Shown in pieces: positions 52,571 through 63,006 of a stretch of DNA of 64,000 bases; position 1 is the first letter of the stretch, and every line of letters begins with the position of its first letter. The stretch comes from Psychrobacter sp. NG25 (GTDB lineage Bacteria; Pseudomonadota; Gammaproteobacteria; Pseudomonadales; Moraxellaceae): the NCBI RefSeq assembly GCF_015234355.1, contig NZ_JADGMV010000004.1, forward strand, positions 1-64,000, in the 5' to 3' direction. The notes beneath the pieces were generated by a model. The model was given only the letters and a program-made list of their open reading frames with translations. It was not told the DNA's origin and searched no databases. Position numbers and translations under genes: made by a program.

Positions 52571-52882
52571 ATGTACGCAGTAATCAAAACTGGTGGTAAA
52601 CAGCACCGTGTAGTCGTCGATGAATTGCTTAAAGTTGAATTACTAAAAGCAGAAAAAGGCGAAACAATCAAATTTGAAGACGTATTGATGGTTGTTGACG
52701 GCGATAACGTCAAAATCGGTCAGCCTGTCGTTGAAGGCGCTAGCGTAGAAGTTGAAGTTGTTGAGCATGGTCGCGGCGAAAAAATCCGTATCATCAAGCA
52801 CAACCGTCGTAAGCATTATCACAAAGAACAAGGTCACCGCCAATGGTACACCTTGTTAAAAATCAAAGCCATTAATGCCTAA
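52571..52882 (+). CDS. rplU: 50S ribosomal protein L21
   Basis: 103 residues, full length. [14 protein letters not shown] at the start and KRRK-like [20 protein letters not shown] at the end are L21 signatures. It binds 23S rRNA. Cotranscribed with rpmA 91 bases downstream. Confidence 0.98.
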   Translation: MYAVIKTGGKQHRVVVDELLKVELLKAEKGETIKFEDVLMVVDGDNVKIGQPVVEGASVEVEVVEHGRGEKIRIIKHNRRKHYHKEQGHRQWYTLLKIKAINA

Positions 52883-52973
52883 TTACCCATTTAGCAATTA
52901 TTGCTAAACAGTGCACTAAATGCTTAAGAGTTACCGCATCAGCGGTAAGTCAAATTAACAAGGAGATTTTCTC

Positions 52974-53231
52974 ATGGCACATAAAAAAGCTGCCGGTTCG
53001 AGCCGTAACGGTCGTGATTCAAACCCAAAAATGCTAGGCGTAAAAATCTTTGGTGGCCAAGCTATCACAGCTGGTAACATCATCGTTCGTCAACGTGGTA
53101 CAGAATTCCACGCAGGCGAAGGCGTTGGCATGGGTCGTGACCATACTTTATTTGCACTGAATGACGGTGTTGTAAAGTTTGCGACCAAAGGTAAATTTAA
53201 CCGTCGTTATGTGACGGTTGAAAACGCATAA
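52974..53231 (+). CDS. rpmA: 50S ribosomal protein L27
   Basis: 85 residues, full length: [20 protein letters not shown] and [17 protein letters not shown]27's N terminus reaches the peptidyl-transferase centre. AAGGAG before the ATG; a strong terminator follows. Confidence 0.98.
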   Translation: MAHKKAAGSSRNGRDSNPKMLGVKIFGGQAITAGNIIVRQRGTEFHAGEGVGMGRDHTLFALNDGVVKFATKGKFNRRYVTVENA

Positions 53232-53278
53232 TTATCTATTTAAGTCGTTTTATTCTTTGAATAAAATGATCGGATAAT

Positions 53279-53322
53279 TAAAAAAGCTCCTATTGCCTTA
53301 TGGTAATAGGGGCTTTTTTTAC
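53279..53322 (+). terminator. Terminator of rplU-rpmA
   Basis: AAAAAAGCTCCTATTGCC-TTAT-GGTAATAGGGGCTTTTTTT: a long stem ending in a T-run, 48 bases after rpmA. Confidence 0.85.
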
Positions 53323-53621
53323 GTGTATTCATTCTTATTGAAGCTTGCCAGAAGTAGTGAAAAATAATAAGAAAAACGGCTCATACTACTTAATAGCTTA
53401 TAACGAATGCGTTTACAAGCGTGTATGGCAGGCGTAGTAATGATTGCAAATCATGACTAGGCGCGCAATAAAAAAACTGGCACACTGTTGTCATTGTTTA
53501 TGGGCACCAGTTTTATATTGGTCAGATAAGCACTTACAGAAAACAAAAAATTTAATGAGATGTTTTACTTTTAAGCGACTATTTTTCAAAAGCTACTATG
53601 CTTTTTTAGAGAGGATTTATA
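53323..53621. other. Upstream region of lolA
   Basis: About 300 bases with no supported gene. GAGAGGATTTATAATG gives lolA a clear ribosome-binding site. Confidence 0.5.
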
Positions 53622-54305
53622 ATGACTTTATCAATGAACAAATCAATCAAACAAAAAATGATGAACGGTGCTCTAGCGGGTGTATTAATGACATCACTTG
53701 GCGTAGCAGCTCCTATGATTGCGATGACTCAATCGGCAACGGCAGCACCTGCAGATAACTTGACCGCTGCTAAGCGTTTGAATACGCTTTTGACCAACAC
53801 TAAGAGCATGACAGCCAACTTTACCCAAACGACTAAAGGGGCAAACAGTGGTACGTTTAGTGGCTCTATGAGTGTTCAACGTCCGAACAATTTCCGCTGG
53901 GAAACGAAGTCACCATCACAGCAGATAATTGTTGCTAATGGCAGCTCAATGTGGGTTTATGACAAAGATTTGGAGCAAGCGACCAAGCAAAACGTCGATA
54001 GCCAAGTGGGTAACACCCCAGCACTATTGCTATCAGGTGATCCGAGCAAAATTGATCAGAACTTCAAAATCACTCAGCCATATTCTAATAAAAACTACTA
54101 TGTACTCTATCCAAAATCAGACAGTGCTAGCTTCAAGAGCTTATCAATGAGCTTTAGCGGTGGTAAGCCAGTGATGATGGTACTAAATGACAGCCTTGGC
54201 CAGACCACATCGATTAAGTTCAGTAATATCAAATTGAATCCGAGCATCAGTAGCAGTCAGTTCAAATTCACACCACCAGCAGGTGTTGATGTTATCAATC
54301 AGTAA
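53622..54305 (+). CDS. lolA: Outer-membrane lipoprotein carrier protein LolA
   Basis: 227 residues with a long signal peptide (hydrophobic about 18-38, cleavage after ATAAPA near residue 42). Mature part: SMTANFTQTTKGANSGTFSG, RPNNFRWETKSPSQQIIVANG and MWVYDKDLEQATKQ, which are LolA hallmarks, including the conserved Arg of the lipid-binding cavity in NNFRWE. It ferries lipoproteins across the periplasm from LolCDE to LolB. Confidence 0.94.
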   Translation: MTLSMNKSIKQKMMNGALAGVLMTSLGVAAPMIAMTQSATAAPADNLTAAKRLNTLLTNTKSMTANFTQTTKGANSGTFSGSMSVQRPNNFRWETKSPSQQIIVANGSSMWVYDKDLEQATKQNVDSQVGNTPALLLSGDPSKIDQNFKITQPYSNKNYYVLYPKSDSASFKSLSMSFSGGKPVMMVLNDSLGQTTSIKFSNIKLNPSISSSQFKFTPPAGVDVINQ

Positions 54306-54339
54306 AAATTAATCACGACGCTATAGTTAGTGATTCAAT

Positions 54340-54375
54340 AAAAAGGACAAACCTTAAGTGGTTTGTCCTTTTTTG
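54340..54375. terminator. Terminator between lolA and scpB
   Basis: AAAAAGGACAAACC-TTAAGT-GGTTTGTCCTTTTTT, perfect stem with A and T runs; serves the convergent genes on both sides. Confidence 0.88.
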
Positions 54376-54449
54376 TGGCAGCGAGTATGGCTATAAGGTT
54401 ATATGTTATACCGATATTGTACTTTGAATATCTTTAAAGGTTTGAGGGT

Positions 54450-55097
54450 CTAAGACATTGCTTTGATAGCATCCATATCTGGCATCGGTGGTAATTCATC
54501 TAAATCACTCAATCCAAAGGCATCTAAAAATTGCGGTGTGGTATGTAGCAATGCAGGACGACCTAAAGTATCTTTATAGCCGTCTTCTTTGACCCAACCC
54601 TTATCAAAGAGCTGCCTAAGTATGTTACTCGATAGCGTCACACCGCGTACATACTCGATGTCACTACGGGTGACGGGTTGTTTGTAAGCAATGACACTTA
54701 ATGTCTCCAGTAACGCTTGGCTGAGGCGCTCCTGACGTTGTGGAAAAACGGTCTGAATGAGGGCGCTGTAGTTATCTGCTATTTGTAATCGATAGCCACT
54801 GGCAGTCTCGTATAAGCTGAGCACGCCTGTATCCAATCGTGTTTGTAATAATGCGAGCGCTTGTTTTAGCTCTTTGGTAGACAAAGCCAGATGCTTCTTT
54901 AATACAGTGGCAGTTAGAGGCGTTTCTGAAGCATGTAATAGCACTTCGATATCTTTGCTAATACTTTTAAATCTTTGCAGCTGATCATCAGGTAGTGATG
55001 AGCGTTCAGTTACTGATATCGCTTGTTGTGTCTTATCGTTTTGTACCATGTCATTTGGTATTATGTAGTTTGGTACTGTGTCTTCAATATCTACCAT
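54450..55097 (-). CDS. scpB: Segregation and condensation protein ScpB
   Basis: 215 residues with two winged-helix domains: SKDIEVLLHASETPLT, LSQALLETLSVIAYKQPVTR and GRPALLHTTPQFLDAFGLSD are ScpB family blocks. It binds ScpA and SMC-type condensin to organise the chromosome. The first 25 residues are unconserved-looking; a later start is possible. 163 bases after scpA. Confidence 0.93.
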   Translation of the reverse strand: MVDIEDTVPNYIIPNDMVQNDKTQQAISVTERSSLPDDQLQRFKSISKDIEVLLHASETPLTATVLKKHLALSTKELKQALALLQTRLDTGVLSLYETASGYRLQIADNYSALIQTVFPQRQERLSQALLETLSVIAYKQPVTRSDIEYVRGVTLSSNILRQLFDKGWVKEDGYKDTLGRPALLHTTPQFLDAFGLSDLDELPPMPDMDAIKAMS

Positions 55098-55260
55098 CGA
55101 GAGTACGCTCTTTTATAAGTATTGTATTTTAAATATAGGGTAGGTTAAATATAGTTGGTTCAATAGCATTTAGATACAAGGAAAGCGAGTGAAAGTACGA
55201 TAAGCAGTAGACTAAGCGAGACTAACACCGTATCCAGTTGATAGAGGATTGACTATATTG

Positions 55261-56100
55261 CTAAGCCAACCACTGCAAGGTCAATGGCCCAATGTGCGAG
55301 TCGTTTCTAGGATCACTATTAGTAGTAGGGCTGCTTGCCAGATTAGCATGCACCACACCGACCAACTGCCGTTTTATTAGCTCTAATACTGCGACGAAAC
55401 TGACGACCACACCTATCTTACCTTGTGCTTTATTCAGTAACTCATAAAAAGAGCGTGCACCGTCGGTACTAAGCTGTCGACTGATACTCGCGATACGATC
55501 AGCAAGCGGTACAGCATCAACTTTAATGTTATGCATCTGATAGTCGGGCTGTAGTTGCATCTTAAACAAACTATCAATCAATAAATTTGGTGAGTAGTTT
55601 GGCAGTTCGGTATTCATGATTTCTTGACTGGGCATACTCACCATGGCCAGAAAAACATCGCGCTCAAGACGAACCAAATTGTCCAAGCGCTGACTGGCTA
55701 CCTTAATCTGAGCGTAGGCTTCAAGACGTTCAATCAATTCTGCCTTTGGGTCGCGCTCATCGGTAGGTGCTTCTGGTTTAGGCAGTAATAGCTCTGTTTT
55801 GATGGCGATCAACGTTGATGCCATTAGTAGGTAGTCGCCTGCCAATTCAAAATACTCAGTATCTAACTCACCAATGTATGCCAAATACTGCTCAGTGATG
55901 GGCAATATTGGCATTTTAGTCAGGTCAACATTGTTCTTTTTGACCAAATACAACAGAAAATCCAATGGTCCAGCAAACTGCTCTAGCCAAATGGCGAAAG
56001 CTTGCGGGGGCACATATAAATCTTCTGGCAAATGTTGTACTGGCGTCTGATAAATACGCAACGACATATCATGAGCGTTGGCAGAGGATACCGGTATCAT
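55261..56100 (-). CDS. scpA: Segregation and condensation protein ScpA
   Basis: About 279 residues from the ATG at 56100; an in-frame start at 56166 would overlap trpS by 38 bases. Kleisin features: FAGPLDFLLYLVKKNNVDL (N-terminal domain), PITEQYLAYI, YLLMASTLIAIKTELLLP, and a C-terminal winged helix (GVVVSFVAVLELIKRQLVG). Partner of ScpB and SMC. Confidence 0.92.
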   Translation of the reverse strand: MIPVSSANAHDMSLRIYQTPVQHLPEDLYVPPQAFAIWLEQFAGPLDFLLYLVKKNNVDLTKMPILPITEQYLAYIGELDTEYFELAGDYLLMASTLIAIKTELLLPKPEAPTDERDPKAELIERLEAYAQIKVASQRLDNLVRLERDVFLAMVSMPSQEIMNTELPNYSPNLLIDSLFKMQLQPDYQMHNIKVDAVPLADRIASISRQLSTDGARSFYELLNKAQGKIGVVVSFVAVLELIKRQLVGVVHANLASSPTTNSDPRNDSHIGPLTLQWLA

Positions 56101-56128
56101 TTCTGGTACATGGTCTGTCTTCAATGGA

Positions 56129-57214
56129 TTACTTAAGCTTGGCAAGTGGACGAATACCAATGGCACGGCGAGTCTTGTCTAGTTGCTTACGGCTATGACG
56201 ACGTGCTTTTTCTGCGCCCATTTGCAAGATTTCTTCAAGCTCTTTCGGATTGGCCATCAGTTCTTGATAACGCTCACGGAATGGTGCGATTTCATCGTTT
56301 ATTTTTTCAAACAAGGATTTTTTTGCATCGCCCCAACCAATACCAGCTGCAAACTTCTCACGCATGTCAGCAATTTCTTCAGGCGTCGCAAAGGCTTTAT
56401 ATATCTCAAAAATAGCAGAGTCGTCAGGATCTTTTGGCTCTTCAGGCAGCTGTGAATTGGTGACGATTTTCATGATGGCTTTATGCATCTGTTTTTCGGC
56501 GCTGACTTGCGGATTAGAATCACCGAACAGAGGAATGGTATTGCCATAGCTCTTGCTCATTTTACGGCCATCAAGTCCAGTCAATAATGGGATATTGTCA
56601 TCGACGACCGCTGATGGTAGCGTAAAGAGGGTTTTGTAACGATGGTTGAAAGTACCAGCAATATCACGCGCCATTTCGATATGCTGTATTTGGTCGCGGC
56701 CAACAGGGACATGAGTAGCATTGAACATCAATATATCAGCTGCCATGAGTACAGGATAGCCAAATAGTCCCATGTTGATACCTTGATCAGGATCGACATC
56801 TTCTTTGTCCATATTGATATCGACCGCTGCTTTATAAGCGTGAGCACGATTCATCAAACCTTTGGCACATGAGCAATTCAATACCCATGCTAGCTCTGGA
56901 ATTTCAGGCACGTCTGACTGACGATAGAAGGTCACACGCTCTGGGTCTAGACCACAGGCAATCCAGGTCGCGGCAATCGCTTTGGTTGACTCATGAATGA
57001 TAGCGGGATCGTAACAGCCAATAATGCCGTGATAATCTGCCAAAAAGAAAAATGCTTCATCGTCACTGTTTTGAATAGCTTGGATGGCTGGACGAATCGC
57101 ACCAACATAATTACCCAAATGTAGGGTGCCAGTTGGTTTAATACCAGTCAAAACACGCTTTACAGCTGCTGCCTCAGTAGAGGTTTGATTGTTAGATGTA
57201 CTATTACTAGTCAT
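56129..57214 (-). CDS. trpS: Tryptophan--tRNA ligase
   Basis: 361 residues, class I aminoacyl-tRNA synthetase. ATP-binding HIGH-type motif [13 protein letters not shown] (about residues 28-40), KMSKS motif in [13 protein letters not shown] (about 216), and [17 protein letters not shown]. Upstream of scpA on the same strand. The N-terminal 18 residues (Ser/Thr/Asn-rich) may be a leader or a start choice. Confidence 0.96.
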   Translation of the reverse strand: MTSNSTSNNQTSTEAAAVKRVLTGIKPTGTLHLGNYVGAIRPAIQAIQNSDDEAFFFLADYHGIIGCYDPAIIHESTKAIAATWIACGLDPERVTFYRQSDVPEIPELAWVLNCSCAKGLMNRAHAYKAAVDINMDKEDVDPDQGINMGLFGYPVLMAADILMFNATHVPVGRDQIQHIEMARDIAGTFNHRYKTLFTLPSAVVDDNIPLLTGLDGRKMSKSYGNTIPLFGDSNPQVSAEKQMHKAIMKIVTNSQLPEEPKDPDDSAIFEIYKAFATPEEIADMREKFAAGIGWGDAKKSLFEKINDEIAPFRERYQELMANPKELEEILQMGAEKARRHSRKQLDKTRRAIGIRPLAKLK

Positions 57215-57338
57215 AGGAAATCCGTTATTTTGTTTATCAAATTATTATAAATGCGTTGTTATCTATGAGTCGATCATAGTGAAAATATTGGCCACAAAGT
57301 ATAACAAACTTTTCGACCATTTTTCTTTGGAATAACGG

Positions 57339-58430
57339 CTACTTATAGATATCTGTGCGACCTGTCGGACCGTGTTTGAAGCGCCGATGAAACCACATCC
57401 ACTGGGTGGGATCGATACGAATGAGTCCTTCTAAGACTTCATTAACCTGAGTAGCGTCAGCAACTTCATCATTACTCGGATAGTTACTTAACTCAGGCGT
57501 AATCGTTAGGTGATAATGCGGACGTTTACCCCTTGGTAAATTGTCCGGCGTTTGACGATAAGTGTGTAGCGCCATTAGTGCGGGTGGATGTGTCTTGTCG
57601 CCCAATTTAGCCATACGTCTTGATGCAGTAATGGTAGCTGCTGGCACACCGAAAAATGGTGCCATAACGCCTTGTTTAAGACCATAGTCTTGATCAGGCG
57701 AGTACCAAATAACATGTTTTGCCTTGATAGAGCTGACAAAACTACGCATGTCTCTGCTCGCTATTTGCTTACCAAGAATGGTACTGCGCCCATTATAAAC
57801 AAACCAATCTAATAGGGCATTGTTCTGAGGTCGATACATACCATCCATTGGAAAGAACTGCGTACATAACATACCACCTAGATCAAGCATCGTATAATGT
57901 GCACCGAGTAAAATAACAGGGCGCCCTTCATTTTGTGCGTTAACTAGATGCTGTAAGCCTGAGATAGAAACCGTGCGAGTAAAGACATTGGGGCGAAACC
58001 AAGCGCACAAGGTTTCGAACACTCCGATACCCTGATTGACAAAGACTTGCTTGGCCATCAATTCACGTTCAACTTCCGGCTTTTCTGGAAAGGCCAGCTT
58101 AAGGTTGATCAACGTATCACGTCGGCGTGAGCCTGCTACTTTATAAAGTAAAGTACCCAGTTTACGACCCAGCCAAAACTGATAGCGCAATGGTAAGTAA
58201 ATCAGTGGCAACACCAAAGCGAGCAATAACCATATACCCCAGTATTTAGGCGATAAAAACTGCCATTGAAAGGGTTTCTTATCCGCTTGCGCTGTACGCT
58301 TATGGGTTTGCGTAATCGTTGGCGTACCAGCAGGGAGTGCTGGTGACTTAGCCGACGGCTGTATGCTTGGTGAGGGCATGCTGTCTTTTGAAGGTTGCTT
58401 ACTGGGGTCGTATTGTTCTGGCGCTTTCAT
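57339..58430 (-). CDS. Lipid A biosynthesis acyltransferase (LpxL/HtrB family)
   Basis: 363 residues from the ATG at 58430 (AAAGGATATT upstream). A hydrophilic, Pro/Ser-rich N-terminal 45 residues precede one TM helix (about 67-85). Acyltransferase motif GAHYTMLDLG (H-x4-D, about 176-183) and a second block YSPDQDYG with GVPAATITASRRMA. It adds a secondary acyl chain to Kdo2-lipid IVA at the inner membrane; whether LpxL or LpxM type is not decided. Confidence 0.9.
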   Translation of the reverse strand: MKAPEQYDPSKQPSKDSMPSPSIQPSAKSPALPAGTPTITQTHKRTAQADKKPFQWQFLSPKYWGIWLLLALVLPLIYLPLRYQFWLGRKLGTLLYKVAGSRRRDTLINLKLAFPEKPEVERELMAKQVFVNQGIGVFETLCAWFRPNVFTRTVSISGLQHLVNAQNEGRPVILLGAHYTMLDLGGMLCTQFFPMDGMYRPQNNALLDWFVYNGRSTILGKQIASRDMRSFVSSIKAKHVIWYSPDQDYGLKQGVMAPFFGVPAATITASRRMAKLGDKTHPPALMALHTYRQTPDNLPRGKRPHYHLTITPELSNYPSNDEVADATQVNEVLEGLIRIDPTQWMWFHRRFKHGPTGRTDIYK

Positions 58431-58753
58431 AATATCCTTTTGCAGCACTTTTATGGCATCGGGTTATAGCATCTTATAGCATTGTCGCTATTGATGAAAA
58501 GTTATTATGATAATGGGGTAGTGGTAGCGGGTTTACAAGTTGGTCTTTGGCAAAGTAACTCTATAAAAATACTATGAATTGGCATATCTATAAAATATAT
58601 AAGATAAAGATTCTATCTAATAAATAGCCATAAAAAAACCTTACAAGCTGCGAACAGCTTGTAAGGTTTTGCAAATCTACTCTTTCATTTAATGCGAATA
58701 CTATTGCTCTGAGATAAAGACAACAGTCGCAAAAAGATAAGAGATAGCTTTGA
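58431..58753. other. Gap between acyltransferase gene and rpsI
   Basis: No gene; contains the rpsI terminator and the promoter region of the acyltransferase gene. Confidence 0.5.
58634..58670 (-). terminator. Terminator of rplM-rpsI
   Basis: AAAACCTTACAAGCTG-CGAA-CAGCTTGTAAGGTTTT: a 12-plus base-pair stem with a stable tetraloop, with a T-run on the minus strand (TTTTTTTATGG). Confidence 0.88.
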
Positions 58754-59140
58754 TTAACGTTTCGAGAATTGTGGACGTTTACGTGCTTTACGTAGACCCA
58801 ATTTCTTACGTTCAACTTGACGTGAGTCACGAGTAACAAAGCCAGCTGCTTTTAGAGCAGGTTTCAAAGCTTCGTCAGCTTCGATTAGCGCACGAGTGAT
58901 GCCGTGGCGGATTGCGCCAGCTTGACCACTAATACCACCGCCTGCAACAGTTACATATAAGTCATATGCGTTAGCAGAGTCTAGTAGTTCTAATGGTTGA
59001 CGTACTACCATGCGTGAAGTTTCACGGCTGAAGTATTCGTCAAGTGGCTTGCCGTTAACGACAATGCTACCAGTACCTTTTGATAAAAAGACACGAGCAG
59101 TAGAAGTCTTACGACGACCAGTTCCGTAATTGCGTTCCAT
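58754..59140 (-). CDS. rpsI: 30S ribosomal protein S9
   Basis: 128 residues, complete. [12 protein letters not shown] near the start and the conserved basic C terminus ending [11 protein letters not shown], which touches P-site tRNA. 10 bases after rplM. Confidence 0.98.
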   Translation of the reverse strand: MERNYGTGRRKTSTARVFLSKGTGSIVVNGKPLDEYFSRETSRMVVRQPLELLDSANAYDLYVTVAGGGISGQAGAIRHGITRALIEADEALKPALKAAGFVTRDSRQVERKKLGLRKARKRPQFSKR

Positions 59141-59150
59141 AAGTGTATCC

Positions 59151-59579
59151 TTAGATGTCTAGTGCTTTAGGTTGCTGTGCTTCATGTGGATGTTCAGTAC
59201 CCGCATATAGTTTCAGCTTCTTGATCATCGCATAGCCAAGAGGGCCTTTTGGAAGCATACCCTTAACTGCTTTGTGTAGAACATCTTCAGGCTTATGTGC
59301 AAGCAATTTACTGAAGTTAGTTTCTTTGATACCACCTGGGTAGCCACTGTGACGATAGTATTTTTTATCTTGTGCTTTTTTACCCGTTACCGTGATTTTG
59401 TCAGCATTGATGACAACAATAAAGTCACCAGTATCAACGTGCGGTGTAAAAGAAGGCTTATGCTTGCCACGTAAGCGAGTAGCAATTTGAGTGGCTAAGC
59501 GACCAAGGGTTTTGCCGTCAGCATCTACGACATACCAGTCATGGGTCACTTCAGCTGGTTTTGCACTAAGTGTTTTCAT
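59151..59579 (-). CDS. rplM: 50S ribosomal protein L13
   Basis: 142 residues, complete: [35 protein letters not shown] and GMLPKGPLG are L13 blocks. Leads the rplM-rpsI operon. Confidence 0.98.
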   Translation of the reverse strand: MKTLSAKPAEVTHDWYVVDADGKTLGRLATQIATRLRGKHKPSFTPHVDTGDFIVVINADKITVTGKKAQDKKYYRHSGYPGGIKETNFSKLLAHKPEDVLHKAVKGMLPKGPLGYAMIKKLKLYAGTEHPHEAQQPKALDI

Positions 59580-59832
59580 GATAAAACCTTAAAATTAGAA
59601 TTCGTTGAGAGTTTAGCTGGGAACGGGGCTCTCAAAAAACAGACTGCACATTATAAGCAGTAGAGCCTACGCTTGCAAGCTGCATTAGGGTTTATTTTTG
59701 CCTTATATACATTTAACTGCAGCGTTTGGCCAGTTTTAAGCGGTTTTAGACATTTTTAGTGGGTATTAAATGATTTCTCAAACAAGACAAATTACATAAC
59801 CGTAAATGTTATGTTTGGTAATCACCGTGCAA

Positions 59833-60522
59833 TTATGACGATGATAGCCGATAAAGTCCAGCGACAACTTGTCCAACTTTGGTTTGTTTCAAGCATTCAA
59901 ACGCCACGACCTCTAGAGTTGTCTGCGCTTGAGCGGTTAAATTGTCATTCAAAGTATTTGCCAATTGCTGCAGTTGGCTCTCTAAATCTTTGTCAGCTTC
60001 CAAATAAATCAGCGTGTCAGTATTAATTAACGATTGAGTAATCAACACCGTCAAAATCGGTTGCCACAGATCTTGAGCATAAGGCGGGTCAATGAATACG
60101 ATATCAAAAGTCTGCGGGACGACTGGCTGCTGGCTCAAGACTTTCTCTGCTGTGCCAGTGATGATTTGATGGCTGTCAGCATCAATCCGCAGTTGTAAAG
60201 CACTTTGGCGTAGCATATCGCTTTGCGCATTATTTATTTCAATAAAAGTACAATGTGTAGCGCCGCGAGACAGCGCTTCAAAGCCTAACACGCCACTACC
60301 AGCGCAGCTATCTAGCACATAAGCCCCATGAATATCAGCCAGTAGCCAATTAAACAATGTCTCGCGTAGGCGATCAGGCGTTGGACGTAAACCTTCTGCG
60401 TCGATAAAGCTTACAGTACGGCGTTTAAACTGGCCACCAATGATACGTACATCGCCACCAGCAGATGCCTTTTTTGCTTTATGGCTCTTTTTAGTATCTC
60501 GGCTGCTTATAGACTTTTTCAT
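59833..60522 (-). CDS. rsmD: 16S rRNA (guanine-966-N2)-methyltransferase
   Basis: 229 residues. RIIGGQFKRRTVSFIDAEGL and RPTPDRLRETLFNWL start the domain; SAM-binding DSCAGSGVLGFEALSRGA (about 70-87) and catalytic motif FIDPPYA (about 142-148) follow. A Lys-rich N-terminal extension of about 22 residues precedes the domain. It methylates G966 of 16S rRNA. Confidence 0.94.
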   Translation of the reverse strand: MKKSISSRDTKKSHKAKKASAGGDVRIIGGQFKRRTVSFIDAEGLRPTPDRLRETLFNWLLADIHGAYVLDSCAGSGVLGFEALSRGATHCTFIEINNAQSDMLRQSALQLRIDADSHQIITGTAEKVLSQQPVVPQTFDIVFIDPPYAQDLWQPILTVLITQSLINTDTLIYLEADKDLESQLQQLANTLNDNLTAQAQTTLEVVAFECLKQTKVGQVVAGLYRLSSS

Positions 60523-60546
60523 GATGTTTTCTCGCTGACCGTCTTT

Positions 60547-62526
60547 TTATTCAGGCGTTGCTGCTTCTGTTACAGTTTCAGTTTGCTCTTTTAGAGCCTG
60601 CTCTTCTTTATCACGCAGCGCATCCCGCAGCGCTTTATCAAATGCCTTTTGACGTTTGATGGCTTTCAACTCATCAGCTGTTGGCGGCAGTATAGGGTTG
60701 GTTTTGCGTTGTAAGACCCAGTAATCAAATAGGGCACGACCGATAGGTGCGGCGACGGTACTACCACCACCACCGTTTTCGACCAATACAGCAAGGGCAA
60801 TCTGAGGGTCTTCTACTGGCGCAAAGCCATTGAACCAAGCATGATCCCAATGACGCTTATCTATTGCGGATTTGTCATAACGCTTACCTTGTGCAATCGA
60901 TTTTACCTGAGCTGTACCTGTTTTGCCGGCGATACGATAACGAGGGGTATAAATACCGTGTGCAGTACCACTTTTGACAGTGTTTTCCATAGCATCGTGC
61001 ATACGTAACCAATCAGAAGGCTGGCCGTTGTATTCAATTTTGCCATCAGGTTTGGTGATAACTTTGACCTCTGCTGCACCATCGCTATTTTTTAATAAGT
61101 GCGGCGTAATATGATAGCCCTTATTCGCCGTCATGGCTGTGGCATTGGCCACTTGCAGCGGCGTGGCTAGAAAATACCCTTGACCGATACTGACGGAGAT
61201 GGTTTCACCTGGTAACCAACGTCTATCATAAGTGTCTTTTTTCCATTTTGGCGATGGCATGACACCTGACTTTTCATTAGGCAAATCAATCCCTGTTTGC
61301 TCACCGAAACCAAAGCGTATCATCCAATCATGTAGACGTTGTATTCCCATCTCGTAGGCCAACTTGTAGTAATACGTATCTACTGACTGCATGATTGATT
61401 TTTTGAGGTCTACCGTGCCATGTCCGCCTCGTTTCCAATCACGAAAACGATGTGAGTCACCTGGTAAGCTAAAATAACCGGGGTCATAAATAGTCGTGTT
61501 CCAGTTGCGCAGACCATAATGAATACCGCCCAAGCCTTCAAAAGGTTTGATGGTAGAGCCGGGTGGATACATACCTTGCAAGGCACGATTGTATAACGGC
61601 TGATCAAGATCATCGCGCAAATCACCGTAGTCTCTAAAGGAGATACCCGAGATAAAAGGATTGGGGTCATAGCTTGGGTTACTGACGAAAGCCAATACAT
61701 CACCATTCTTTGGATCGATTGCGACAATGGCACCGCGACGACCATCTAGTTGCTGTTGGGCGATCGTTTGTAAGCCATAGTCCAAGCTCAACGTAATATC
61801 GTTACCTGCTACAGGAGGCTTGGTATCTAATTGACGGACAATATTGCCAAGGGCATCCGTTTCGACTGATTGATAGCCCGGCTGTCCGAGTAAAATATCT
61901 TCATAGTAATCTTCGATACCAATCTTGCCGATGAGATCGGTACCAGCGTAGCGCTCTTTATCAATGCGTTTACTTTCTTTGTCATTGATACGACCGACAT
62001 AGCCAATGACGTGTGCAAATAGCTTGTCATAAGGGTAAGAGCGCGTTAGCTTACTCTGAATGCTGACACCACGGAAAAAGGGCTTACGTTCACTAAATTG
62101 TGCCAGTTGTGCATCAGTCACGTCGATTTTGATCGTGACAGGGTCATTCTTGCTTTTGCTCAGGCGCGCCAAAATATCAGTGATGTCTTTTTCTGTCAGA
62201 TCAAAAATAGGCGCGAGTAGCTGTAATGTACGCTCTGGTTTTTCGACTTCGTTAGGGCTTAACATCGCGGTAAATACGGGTTGATTGTCCGCGAGTATGA
62301 CCCCGTTACGATCATAAATATAGCCGCGGCTAGGCGGTGCAGATATCAGCTTGATTCGATTGTTATCGGCTTGTGTTGTGTACTTGTCATGGGCATAGAC
62401 TTGTAGGTAGCCATAACGCATTATCAGGCCGCCTAAGCCAATGAATATTAAAAATCCAAAGACAATAATACGACTGGTAAAAATTCGATTGACCTGATCA
62501 GTGTTGGGAGTTATCGGTTTATTCAT
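60547..62526 (-). CDS. mrdA: Penicillin-binding protein 2
   Basis: 659 residues. One N-terminal TM helix (about 20-42), pedestal/dimer domain (DRNGVILADNQPVFTAML), then the transpeptidase: PPGSTIKPFEGL (active-site S-x-x-K, about 315), SVDTYYYKL, and GKTGTAQV (K-T-G, about 539). The elongasome D,D-transpeptidase for rod shape and a beta-lactam target. The Lys/Glu-rich tail of about 45 residues is unconserved-looking. The gene start is 22 bases from rsmD's end on the same strand direction. Confidence 0.95.
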   Translation of the reverse strand: MNKPITPNTDQVNRIFTSRIIVFGFLIFIGLGGLIMRYGYLQVYAHDKYTTQADNNRIKLISAPPSRGYIYDRNGVILADNQPVFTAMLSPNEVEKPERTLQLLAPIFDLTEKDITDILARLSKSKNDPVTIKIDVTDAQLAQFSERKPFFRGVSIQSKLTRSYPYDKLFAHVIGYVGRINDKESKRIDKERYAGTDLIGKIGIEDYYEDILLGQPGYQSVETDALGNIVRQLDTKPPVAGNDITLSLDYGLQTIAQQQLDGRRGAIVAIDPKNGDVLAFVSNPSYDPNPFISGISFRDYGDLRDDLDQPLYNRALQGMYPPGSTIKPFEGLGGIHYGLRNWNTTIYDPGYFSLPGDSHRFRDWKRGGHGTVDLKKSIMQSVDTYYYKLAYEMGIQRLHDWMIRFGFGEQTGIDLPNEKSGVMPSPKWKKDTYDRRWLPGETISVSIGQGYFLATPLQVANATAMTANKGYHITPHLLKNSDGAAEVKVITKPDGKIEYNGQPSDWLRMHDAMENTVKSGTAHGIYTPRYRIAGKTGTAQVKSIAQGKRYDKSAIDKRHWDHAWFNGFAPVEDPQIALAVLVENGGGGSTVAAPIGRALFDYWVLQRKTNPILPPTADELKAIKRQKAFDKALRDALRDKEEQALKEQTETVTEAATPE

Positions 62527-63006
62527 ATAAAGTCAGAGCCCAAACGGTCAGTAAGTCAATTAAAGAGAAATAAGATAGGCGGGGTCGTTAACCAAAGTGC
62601 GGTGAGCAAAAAGGATAATACAAAGGATTTCAAACACATAAGCGATATGGTTGGAAATGATGACATATACAATCTGTCTATAGATATTCGTTGTCACTTA
62701 ATCACAAATTATAACAGAACAAACGCGAGGACGCAGTACTTCGCTGCCGGTTTTGTCTTTATTATTGGCATATCAATGATAGCTTATATTTCTGCATTTT
62801 CCATCTGATGTGAACGATAAAACGTGTCATGTCTAGTCACAACTTGGCTAGGGTCTACGTGTGCTAATGGATAGCAAGTATGCTAAAATCAGGCGGTTTA
62901 TTTTATAGTCATTATTATGGGTAGAGCGTGTGTTTGTGCAGCGTTCTAATGTGCTAACGGTATGTTATTAGCAACGACAATCAACCTGTCAGGGACAAGA
63001 TAAGTC
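62527..63006. other. Divergent region mrdA / DUF445 gene
   Basis: 480 bases with one weak ORF (62602-62808). Promoters for both divergent genes should be here. Confidence 0.4.
62602..62808 (+). CDS. Possible small single-TM protein
   Basis: 68 residues from a GTG, with one good TM helix near the C terminus (YFAAGFVFIIGISMIAYISAF) and a hydrophilic N terminus. No clear ribosome-binding site and no family recognised. It could be a real small membrane protein or chance. Confidence 0.3.
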   Translation: MSKKDNTKDFKHISDMVGNDDIYNLSIDIRCHLITNYNRTNARTQYFAAGFVFIIGISMIAYISAFSI